From CAYUNW01 sp964446235 (GTDB taxonomy: Bacteria > Patescibacteriota > Microgenomatia > 2-02-FULL-39-11), in contig CAYUNW010000013.1 in the NCBI GenBank assembly GCA_964446235.1, positions 1 through 22,135 of the forward strand: a stretch of 22,135 nucleotides of DNA, written 5' to 3'. The translations under genes and the position numbers were made by a program. Positions 16,291-22,135 of the stretch are shown piece after piece (the first letter of the stretch is position 1; each line of letters opens with the position of its first letter). The notes under the pieces are model-generated. The model was not told where the DNA came from. It saw only the letters and a program-made list of their open reading frames with translations, and ran no database searches.

Positions 16291-17564
16291 TTATATTTTT
16301 TTGAATAGTATATAGCAAATATAGACGCACTAGTAAGCGTAAATCCATATGCTAAAGACAATGAAATTATCGGACCATAACGAAAATATTTCGGTATAAA
16401 ATAAGTATTTCCAATGATGATTAATAGGAACTGTACAAAAGTATTAAATGTGGAAATTTGAGGTTTTTTATAAGTATAAATCAGTAAATTTACTGGAGGT
16501 ATTATCAAAACAAATAATGCCATGGGAAATAGCAATAATCTGAAAACAGGCACCGATTCATTATAATTATGTCCTAAAATAAATGGAATAAACCAAGGTG
16601 CGATAATATACAAAATTATCATCGACAAAATAATCAATATAACAAACAAAATTGTTTTTTTCAGATACCCCGATGCCTGTTTATATGTATTAAATGCTGA
16701 TAATCTTGGCGCAATGACAGACGAAAAGCTTCCTGACAATAAAAAATAAAGGAAAGCAATTTTATAAGCACCTGAATAGATACCTGCTTCGTAAGAATTA
16801 GAAAGCGGAATAAGCATCAATGCGTCGACTTTTGATGCGGTTGCTGAAAAAATCTTAGATACACCAAGAAAAGCAGAAAAAGATAATAATTTTTTTAAAT
16901 CCCCTTTTTCTTGTTTGGAGGAAATAAAGGTAAAGGGTAAAAATTTTATGGAAAATATATATGCAATAAAATTTGAAAATGTAAATGCTAATGTTGCAGA
17001 AAAAATATTCAGAATATTTACCAAATATAATGCGATTATAATGATTAATTTTGATAAGGTAGAGATGATACTTATAATTGACGTTTGAAAAAACTTCTGT
17101 TGTGCAGCCAGACTGAAATTGGAAAATGTCATTAAAACAGTCCCCAAAATCCCCAATCCAGAAATAATAAATAAATTTGTATAGATGTTACTTTTCAATA
17201 AATTTCTGCTTAATATTGGTGAAAAACTTATGACTGCTATTGTCAATATAAAAACGACTTTCATTTGGAATATAAATGACGTTTTGATAAACGAATTTGC
17301 TTTTTTAATATTTTTGTTCTTATATAAAGGAGGTAAAAAACGTGAAAGTGAACTTCCTATTCCCATATCGGACACATCAGAAACTAGTAGAGTAAAAGCC
17401 AATACGGAAGAAAATATTCCGAAATCTGATGGAGAAAGAGATCTGGCTAAAAAAATTGTATATAAAAATGCCAAAAATGCACAAAAAATGTTGCCAAAAA
17501 AAACATAAAATGTGTCCTTGGCAGTCTGTGAAAGTAAAATATGATAAATATATCCTATATTCAT
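16287..17564 (-). CDS. Wzx-like polysaccharide flippase (MOP superfamily)
   Basis: The 425-residue product is hydrophobic almost throughout, with about twelve predicted membrane helices. It shows the MOP-family N-terminal pattern: FFGNIFCAFLAFLYTIFLAR, then SLSPSDFGIFSSVLAF, and GIGSSLSRFLPPLY with its charged residues. That pattern matches polysaccharide biosynthesis/Wzx exporters, which flip undecaprenyl-diphosphate oligosaccharides. Length is at the short end for the family. It is the first gene of the sixteen-gene operon, and with the Wzy-like module of the fusion protein it suggests a Wzx/Wzy-type route. Three ATGs occur in an ATGA repeat at 17561-17572; only the one at 17562-17564 is in frame with the whole protein. 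It is preceded by a good promoter candidate. Possible alternative: a flippase for another lipid-linked substrate. Confidence 0.88.
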   Translation of the reverse strand: MNIGYIYHILLSQTAKDTFYVFFGNIFCAFLAFLYTIFLARSLSPSDFGIFSSVLAFTLLVSDVSDMGIGSSLSRFLPPLYKNKNIKKANSFIKTSFIFQMKVVFILTIAVISFSPILSRNLLKSNIYTNLFIISGLGILGTVLMTFSNFSLAAQQKFFQTSIISIISTLSKLIIIIALYLVNILNIFSATLAFTFSNFIAYIFSIKFLPFTFISSKQEKGDLKKLLSFSAFLGVSKIFSATASKVDALMLIPLSNSYEAGIYSGAYKIAFLYFLLSGSFSSVIAPRLSAFNTYKQASGYLKKTILFVILIILSMIILYIIAPWFIPFILGHNYNESVPVFRLLLFPMALFVLIIPPVNLLIYTYKKPQISTFNTFVQFLLIIIGNTYFIPKYFRYGPIISLSLAYGFTLTSASIFAIYYSKKYK

Positions 17565-17572
17565 TCATTCAT
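17561..17572 (-). repeat. Triple ATGA repeat spanning the flippase start, encoding a three-codon leader ORF
   Basis: Read on the minus strand, 17572 to 17561 is three exact copies of ATGA. Each copy holds an ATG in a different frame. The first gives ATG AAT GAA TGA, a three-codon ORF (Met-Asn-Glu) whose TGA overlaps the flippase ATG as ATGA. The second opens a 63-codon shadow frame. The third starts the flippase. This could couple or meter flippase translation. The repeat is short and may be chance. Confidence 0.6.
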
Positions 17573-17592
17573 ATTATAACTTGAATTCGGAA

Positions 17593-17621
17593 ATTATAGC
17601 TAAATTTGGCTAAAAAACCAA
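17593..17621 (-). promoter_or_regulatory. Sigma-70-type promoter for the minus-strand glycan operon
   Basis: On the minus strand a -35 TTGGTT (17616-17621) and a perfect -10 TATAAT (17593-17598) are separated by 17 bases. Transcription would begin near 17586, leaving about 20 bases before the flippase ATG. A second TATAAT (17573-17578) lies just before the ATGA repeat but has no matching -35. It is the only sizeable gap upstream of the sixteen-gene array, which supports the call. No ribosome binding site follows it. Confidence 0.6.
17598..17611. promoter_or_regulatory. Imperfect 14-base palindrome between the divergent promoters, candidate operator
   Basis: AGCTAAATTTGGCT is self-complementary except for one symmetric pair. 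It lies almost entirely inside the 17-base spacer of the minus-strand promoter and covers the -35 of the plus-strand promoter. A protein bound here could control both directions. A second inverted repeat, TTTGG (17605-17609) with CCAAA (17618-17622), overlaps it and consists mainly of the facing -35 elements. Regulatory use is inference. Confidence 0.35.
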
Positions 17622-17635
17622 AAATCGAATAAAAT
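17606..17635 (+). promoter_or_regulatory. Candidate promoter for the plus-strand membrane protein, possibly leaderless
   Basis: TTGGCT (17606-17611) and TAAAAT (17630-17635) are spaced by 18 bases on the plus strand. Transcription about seven bases downstream would begin at or next to the A of the ATG at 17642, giving a leaderless message. This fits the absence of a Shine-Dalgarno before the gene. The two -35 elements of the divergent promoters face each other four bases apart, so polymerase binding at one should exclude the other. In AT-rich DNA such boxes can be accidental. Confidence 0.45.
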
Positions 17636-17641
17636 ATCTAC

Positions 17642-19258
17642 ATGTTATTTTGGCTAATAGTTATTTCATTAATTTTTCCTTTTCTATACAAATATTCATT
17701 TGTCATCACAAACCAGTTTACTCAAATCCCGATTATACTATCAATAAGCTCCAAAGAATTCTTATCAAATGATTGGTATGTGCAAACAACGAATATTTTT
17801 GGGCCAAGAACTTTTTTTGCATATTATTTCGCTTTTATGAATAAATTTCTTTCGCTTCCTTTAGCATTTTTTTTGCATTATGTTTTATATATCTTTTTAA
17901 TCGCCTATTCGTCATATAAATTATCCTATTATTTTTTCAAAAATAAATTTGTATCGTTTTACACAATGATTATCATACTTTTTGGAAATTCTTATACTTT
18001 AGGTGGAAATATCCTTATAACAAAAGACTTTTCGGCTCCACAATTACCACTGGGAATACTACTGTTAGCAATTATTTTTGTCATCGAAAATAAATTTATC
18101 ATTGCTTCTTTCTTTCTTATATTAACTTCCTATCTCCATTTACACATCGGTTTAGAGGGTGGAATGATTGTGTTCACATCATTTATTTTGGGGATATTAT
18201 TGCATAAAAAAAGTTTTGATCTATACTTTAAAAATTTATTATTATCAATTTTTGTTTTTTTACTTGGTATATTTCCGCTTGTATTACTAAATTTTTCTGA
18301 AATTATCCAAGATGATAATCAAAAAGCCAATACAATTATTGATATATTAGTTCATGCGCGAACACCTCATCATTATCTTGCTTCATCTTGGCCATTCGCA
18401 CAATATATAAATTTTCTTTTCCTTATAATTTTGTACTTGTATCTCTTTAAAATTAAAAAAAATAAAGGGCTTCCTCATTTTTTTGTTAGAAATTTAGTTA
18501 TTATTCCATTAGTTTTATTTTTTATTGGTTATTTTTTTACTGAAATTAAACCATTTTATACTTTAATCATTGCTCAAGTCTATCGAATGACAATGATAAG
18601 CTATTGGGTCGTTTCCGTATATATTTATTCTTTCATATTAACCAGAAAAAATAAAAACTTAATATCAAAAATATTATTACTATTACCTTTCATTTATTCC
18701 AACTATCAAAATTTCCATATTGGAAAATCGTCTTTATTATCCTATGTAATTCTTTCTTTCTTGGTAATATTTTATAAAAAATTACCTGCTCTATTGATAA
18801 TTGTATTGTTACTTATTGGTTTTTATTTACAACATTACCATAATAATTTCAATTTCTCTTCCTATATCAATCATCCTACTGATGAATCTAATTTGGCAAT
18901 TTGGTCAAAAGAAAATACCGAAAGTAATTCAGTATTTCTGATTCCTCTCGATTTTGAAAAGTTTCGTCTAATATCAAACCGTGCTGTTGTGGTGGATTGG
19001 AAAGCTTTTCCTTTCCAAAAAAAATCTATATTGGAATGGGGTGAAAGAATATGTGATGTTAGTAATTTAAATCACTGTAATTTTAAAAATATTGATTTGA
19101 ATACCGTAATTTCGGGATACCGATCGCATAATATAAATTCAATTAGAAAATTAAGTGAAAAATATAGTTTTGATTATTTTATAACCAGACATCCTATGAT
19201 TAATTTGCATCCATTATATTCTCATGGTTTTTATATCTACAAATGGCCACCAAAGTGA
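17642..19258 (+). CDS. Polytopic membrane protein with soluble C-terminal domain, possible GT-C transferase
   Basis: This is the only plus-strand gene. Its 538-residue product has about eleven hydrophobic segments up to residue 395 and a soluble extracytoplasmic domain at about 405-538. The first loop contains NDWYVQ at 43-48 with Asp44, where GT-C enzymes place their catalytic acid. SYLHLHIGLEGG at 163-174 and HARTPHHYLASSWPF at 238-252 are distinctive loop motifs. The tail has VFLIPLDFEKFRL, then VVVDWKAFPF (449-458), ILEWGERI (463-470) and DYFITRHP (511-518). I recall similar motifs in uncharacterised membrane proteins but cannot name the family with confidence. The topology and tail argue for a GT-C-like transferase. 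It is divergent from the flippase operon, and its last 59 bases overlap the opposite-strand methyltransferase. No terminator is evident. Confidence 0.75.
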   Translation: MLFWLIVISLIFPFLYKYSFVITNQFTQIPIILSISSKEFLSNDWYVQTTNIFGPRTFFAYYFAFMNKFLSLPLAFFLHYVLYIFLIAYSSYKLSYYFFKNKFVSFYTMIIILFGNSYTLGGNILITKDFSAPQLPLGILLLAIIFVIENKFIIASFFLILTSYLHLHIGLEGGMIVFTSFILGILLHKKSFDLYFKNLLLSIFVFLLGIFPLVLLNFSEIIQDDNQKANTIIDILVHARTPHHYLASSWPFAQYINFLFLIILYLYLFKIKKNKGLPHFFVRNLVIIPLVLFFIGYFFTEIKPFYTLIIAQVYRMTMISYWVVSVYIYSFILTRKNKNLISKILLLLPFIYSNYQNFHIGKSSLLSYVILSFLVIFYKKLPALLIIVLLLIGFYLQHYHNNFNFSSYINHPTDESNLAIWSKENTESNSVFLIPLDFEKFRLISNRAVVVDWKAFPFQKKSILEWGERICDVSNLNHCNFKNIDLNTVISGYRSHNINSIRKLSEKYSFDYFITRHPMINLHPLYSHGFYIYKWPPK

Positions 19259-19970
19259 GCCCGATAGGAGGGTGAAATATCGTCTCAAATTTCAGAATAT
19301 TAAAAAGTAAATATCTAAATACTTTAAACATTATTTTTCCTTTTTTTAATCTCAAATTGTCATTTACTTTCTTATTAAATATTTTTTCATATACCATATA
19401 CGGTATAAAACCGATAAAATTCCAGTGAAAAATTTTTAAAGTTTTAAAACCTGAATTAATTATCAAATCTGAAAATTGTTTTTTGGAGTATCTTCGATAA
19501 TGACCTAAATATCTGTCCCGCTTTCCATAAAGAAACGGCATAGCAGGAACTGTAATTATAATCTTTCCGTTTTCTTTAAGCATTTTTTTCATTTCGGATA
19601 ATGCCTTCATATCATTTGCTATATGTTCAATTACATCTAAGCATAATATCAAATCAAATTTATTTAAATTTTTAGGTAAGTTACCAGAACCTAATTCATA
19701 AATTATGGTATTTACTTCATAATTATTCCTTTTTATTACTTTTTCTATATGGTTGATTAATCTTTTATCATAATCCATACTACAAACTTTTATCCCTCTT
19801 TTGACAAGCTGAAATGTCATGAAACCAGTTCCACAACCAATATCCAAAACTGTGTCATTTTTGTGGACGTAATTTATTATGATTTCAAATAATGCTTTTC
19901 GACGATAATCTAAATCGAAAGTGTTTTGATGAAGTAAAATTAAAGATTTTGTATCTGAAGATTGATCCAT
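19200..19970 (-). CDS. Class I SAM-dependent methyltransferase (Methyltransf_23-like)
   Basis: The 256-residue product shows motif I VLDIGCGTGF at 41-50, motif II with Asp66 in VCSMDYD, FDLILCLDVIEHI at 105-117 and IIITVPAMPFLYGKRDRYLG at 137-156 followed by HYRRYS. The last pattern is common in methyltransferases found beside polyprenyl-phosphate glycosyltransferases. It follows such a synthase gene by 24 bases, as the last gene of its minus-strand group. Its 3' end overlaps the plus-strand gene tail to tail by 59 bases; the overlapped residues, after about ETIFHPP, are the final strand and a short hydrophilic tail. No Shine-Dalgarno is seen. The methyl acceptor is unknown; a sugar or polyprenyl-linked intermediate is plausible. 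Confidence 0.88.
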   Translation of the reverse strand: MDQSSDTKSLILLHQNTFDLDYRRKALFEIIINYVHKNDTVLDIGCGTGFMTFQLVKRGIKVCSMDYDKRLINHIEKVIKRNNYEVNTIIYELGSGNLPKNLNKFDLILCLDVIEHIANDMKALSEMKKMLKENGKIIITVPAMPFLYGKRDRYLGHYRRYSKKQFSDLIINSGFKTLKIFHWNFIGFIPYMVYEKIFNKKVNDNLRLKKGKIMFKVFRYLLFNILKFETIFHPPIGLTLVAICRYKNHENIMDAN

Positions 19971-19994
19971 TTCTGAAAAATCTAATTTTTTGTA

Positions 19995-20915
19995 CTATCT
20001 AAGGAGAATCTCATCATTTAACTCGTTTGAACTATATCTGATTATTAAATCACAGGTAAAACCGGTTACAATTAATTGAATTCCTGATAAAAACAACATA
20101 ACTCCAAGAATCAATAATGGTCTGTTACCGATTGAATAACCCATTAATTTTACTATGAATAAATAAAAATTAATTATAGTCCCTAAAATCAATAAAATAC
20201 CTCCGATACTTCCGAAGAAATACATGGGTTTTTTATTAAATTTATATAAAAAAATTGTAGTAGAAAAATCAAAAAATGCGAAAATTGCCCGTAAATTATT
20301 GTATTTTGACTTACCATAGATTCTTTCATTGTGATTAACCTTCACTTCAGTCACTTTAAATCCGTGGAGAAAAAATATCAAAGGTAAATATCTATGAAAA
20401 TCACCATGTAATTTAATTGAATTCAATGCCTTTTTTTCAAAAATCTTCAAACCACAGTTTATATCATGCAATTTTGAACCAGTTAAATGATTAATTAAAT
20501 AATTCCAAATCTTAGATTCAATAGTTTTTATAAACTTATCCTTTCTATTCACTCTCCATCCAACAACCAACGAAAAACCTTTTTTTATATAATTGACCAT
20601 TTTTTGAATTTCTTGAGGATCATCCTGTAAATCTGCATCTATTGTCACAATATATTTTCCACTTGATTTTGAAAACCCATATTGATAGGCAATAGATTTA
20701 CCGTAATTTATTTTAAATGAAATAATCTTAAGTTTGTTATTATTTTGCTTTAATTCTTCTAATATGTTTATCGTATTATCAGTCGACCCGTCATCAATAC
20801 ATATTATTTCGTAATTATATTTCCCTTCAATTGCAGATATGATATTTTTTAATAAAATTCCAATACTTTTTTCTTCATTGTATATAGGTACAATTATAGA
20901 AATATCTATATTCAT
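19995..20915 (-). CDS. Polyprenyl-phosphate glycosyltransferase, DPM1/GtrB-like GT2 with two C-terminal membrane helices
   Basis: The 306-residue protein starts ISIIVPIYNEEKSI and continues CIDDGSTDNT at 39-48 and TIDADLQDDP at 91-100, the diagnostic metal/nucleotide motif of polyprenyl-phosphate-sugar synthases. Two hydrophobic segments at about 232-252 and 265-290 anchor the C-terminus, as in GtrB, ArnC and YfdH-like enzymes. The expected reaction is transfer of a sugar from a nucleotide donor to polyprenyl phosphate on the cytoplasmic face, giving a lipid-linked monosaccharide for GT-C enzymes. It lies four bases after the other synthase-like gene and 24 before the methyltransferase. Glucose, mannose or an aminosugar are all possible. 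The start ATG has no clear ribosome binding site. Confidence 0.92.
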   Translation of the reverse strand: MNIDISIIVPIYNEEKSIGILLKNIISAIEGKYNYEIICIDDGSTDNTINILEELKQNNNKLKIISFKINYGKSIAYQYGFSKSSGKYIVTIDADLQDDPQEIQKMVNYIKKGFSLVVGWRVNRKDKFIKTIESKIWNYLINHLTGSKLHDINCGLKIFEKKALNSIKLHGDFHRYLPLIFFLHGFKVTEVKVNHNERIYGKSKYNNLRAIFAFFDFSTTIFLYKFNKKPMYFFGSIGGILLILGTIINFYLFIVKLMGYSIGNRPLLILGVMLFLSGIQLIVTGFTCDLIIRYSSNELNDEILLR

Positions 20916-20919
20916 TTAT

Positions 20920-21615
20920 TTAAAATCTAAACTTAATTAATGCTTTTAATGCTCCTATTGCGTCTATTGGAGTTAGTTTTTTTCCTGCAAAATGCGATCT
21001 ACCTTGATAACTAATAGGTATTTCTACTATTTTATAACCTTGTCTGAAGAGTTTCATTGTAATTTCCGGTTCGATATCAAATCTAAAAGATTCAAGTTTA
21101 ATATTTTTCAAAAAACATGCCGGAATAAGTTTATAACCAGTTTCCATATCGGTCAAATTCCAACCGCATAATAAATTTGTAATAAAGGTTAAAAATTTAT
21201 TTCCCAATAGATATAAAAATGGAATTACCGCCTTGTTATTTTTAAATCTAGAACCATATACGGCCAATTTTTTATCAGATTTGTTCAATACTGGTTGTAT
21301 CAATTTTGGAATTTCATTCGGATTATACTCAAAATCTGCATCTTGTATAAGGATATAATTACCGCTGGCTTTCATTATACCTGATCTAATAGATGCTCCT
21401 TTACCTGAATTTTTGGAATGATGAACATATTTAATGATATGTTTTTTATCTGTTGAAATGACGTTTTTTATAATTTTTTCCGAATCGTCCCTAGAACCAT
21501 CGTTTATTACAATAATTTCCTTTTCACATGAAAGCTTCAGATTTGCTAATTTCAACAAAACAGAACCGATAGTTTTTTCTTCATTGTATATCGGTACTAA
21601 AATAGATAATTTCAT
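20920..21615 (-). CDS. DPM1-like GT2 glycosyltransferase without membrane anchor
   Basis: This 231-residue GT-A protein begins KLSILVPIYNEEKTIGSVL, followed by VINDGSRDDS at 36-45 and LIQDADFEYNPNEI at 89-102, with Asp92 and Asp94 as the DxD. DMETGYKLIP at 156-165 and PISYQGRSHFAGKKL at 200-214 are typical of the dolichol-phosphate-mannose-synthase-like branch. It ends directly after the catalytic domain with no C-terminal membrane helices, unlike the next gene, so it is the soluble or peripheral form. Two bases separate it from the upstream membrane-protein gene and four from the downstream synthase. It probably makes polyprenyl-phosphate-hexose, supplying the GT-C protein encoded immediately upstream. 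The sugar is unknown. Confidence 0.9.
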   Translation of the reverse strand: MKLSILVPIYNEEKTIGSVLLKLANLKLSCEKEIIVINDGSRDDSEKIIKNVISTDKKHIIKYVHHSKNSGKGASIRSGIMKASGNYILIQDADFEYNPNEIPKLIQPVLNKSDKKLAVYGSRFKNNKAVIPFLYLLGNKFLTFITNLLCGWNLTDMETGYKLIPACFLKNIKLESFRFDIEPEITMKLFRQGYKIVEIPISYQGRSHFAGKKLTPIDAIGALKALIKFRF

Positions 21616-21617
21616 GA

Positions 21618-22135
21618 TTATAATCTAGGTTTTAATATGTATATATTTATATTATCAATAGATTTACTGTCAATAAGCGTATAACCGCCTAGAAATTTCT
21701 GGGTGTCCGTTTCAAGATTATTTTTCAAATTATAATCAAATCTTTTATCGATTAATGATAAAAGCACAACTATTTCAGGCTTGAAGGTTACATCGCTATA
21801 AGCGTACAACCATCCAAAATAAGGATCTATATAAGAACTTACAGGTTTATAGATATTTTTTGCAAAAAGATATCTATAACCACCAAATCTTTGACATCCT
21901 CCTATTGATTCTAAAGCATAATTTTGATTATTAAGATATCTTTTTGCATAGTTTACCGCTTCCATTTTATCGGCATATGAATAAGAAAAGTCAGAATTTA
22001 CCAAAACAAAATTATTCTTATATAAATAAAAGATCAAAAAGATAATAGCTAATAATTTTATTGTTCTCTTATTCACCAAATCAGACATCACACATCCAAT
22101 TATCAAAGCAAACCAAGGATAAAGAAGTAATTGAT
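21618..22135 (-). CDS. C-terminal part of a membrane protein, probable GT-C transferase (runs off the right edge)
   Basis: The frame is open from the stop at 21618-21620 to the window edge, giving about 172 codons. The TTG at 22104-22106 is not a convincing start, because the preceding in-frame codons encode LLLYPWFAL, an evident continuation of a membrane helix. One more hydrophobic segment (IKLLAIIFLIFYLY) precedes a soluble region of about 130 residues. That region contains ADKMEAVNYAKRYL, GGCQRFGGYRYLF and VSSYIDPYFGWLY. This organisation, a last helix then an extracytoplasmic tail, resembles the other GT-C-type proteins in the window. Placement just upstream of two polyprenyl-phosphate-sugar-synthase-like genes supports that reading. 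The catalytic N-terminal loops are outside, so family assignment is tentative. Confidence 0.7.
   Translation of the reverse strand, partial: QLLLYPWFALIIGCVMSDLVNKRTIKLLAIIFLIFYLYKNNFVLVNSDFSYSYADKMEAVNYAKRYLNNQNYALESIGGCQRFGGYRYLFAKNIYKPVSSYIDPYFGWLYAYSDVTFKPEIVVLLSLIDKRFDYNLKNNLETDTQKFLGGYTLIDSKSIDNINIYILKPRL

Noticed and set aside
17377..17568. 63-codon minus-strand frame starting at the second ATG of the ATGA repeat
   Set aside because: It is an out-of-frame reading of the flippase N-terminus; the flippase frame has clear membrane helices and family motifs.
19250..19330. Intrinsic terminator after the plus-strand gene
   Set aside because: Only weak pairings such as GGC with GCC are present, and no U-tract follows a stable stem.
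22104..22106. TTG as start of a 162-residue protein at the right edge
   Set aside because: The frame is open upstream to the edge and encodes hydrophobic residues continuing a membrane helix, so the gene is truncated by the window rather than starting here.
1..22135. CRISPR arrays, tRNA or rRNA genes, insertion sequences, att sites
   Set aside because: No regularly spaced direct repeats, cloverleaf-like sequences, transposase genes or terminal inverted repeats were seen; nearly every base is in a coding frame.

Overview
The window is AT-rich bacterial DNA (roughly 30% G+C by eye) packed with surface-glycan assembly genes. I call 21 protein genes: 19 complete and two cut by the window edges. 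There are no RNA genes, insertion sequences, CRISPR arrays or gene-free stretches over 300 bases; the longest non-coding stretch is the 77-base gap at 17565-17641. UGA is a genuine stop at many tightly overlapping junctions, so this is not one of the lineages that recode UGA. Low G+C, extreme gene packing, few visible Shine-Dalgarno sequences and many large GT-C membrane proteins suggest a Candidate Phyla Radiation (Patescibacteria, perhaps Microgenomates) genome. That placement is inference; no taxonomic marker gene is present.

Layout. (1) 17564 down to below 1, minus strand: sixteen co-directional genes with 11 overlaps and only four gaps of 2-26 bases, behaving like one operon of more than 17.5 kb. 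From promoter-proximal to distal they encode a Wzx-type flippase, GT2, GT4, a DUF2079 membrane protein, GT2, methyltransferase, GT-C transferase, methyltransferase, two paralogous GT4s, a hexapeptide acyltransferase, GT2, a 1036-residue fusion of an O-antigen ligase/polymerase with a GT-C transferase, GT4, GT2, and the start of another GT4. (2) 17565-17641: a compact divergent promoter region with facing -35 elements, an imperfect palindrome, and a triple ATGA repeat at the flippase start. (3) 17642-19258, plus strand: one polytopic GT-C-like protein. (4) 19200 to beyond 22135, minus strand: methyltransferase, two polyprenyl-phosphate-sugar-synthase-like GT2s, and the C-terminus of a membrane protein. 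The methyltransferase overlaps the plus-strand gene tail to tail by 59 bases.

Proposed logic (inference): cytoplasmic GT2 and GT4 enzymes build a lipid-linked oligosaccharide, decorated by methyl and acyl transferases. The Wzx-like protein flips it, and the ligase/polymerase half of the fusion polymerises or transfers it outside. In parallel, the two synthase-like GT2s could charge polyprenyl phosphate with single sugars. Those would feed up to five GT-C-type proteins (2484, 10097, 12976, 17642 and 21618 genes), which add sugars on the outer face. No priming phosphoglycosyltransferase, nucleotide-sugar biosynthesis gene, chain-length regulator or ABC exporter is in the window, so these must lie elsewhere.
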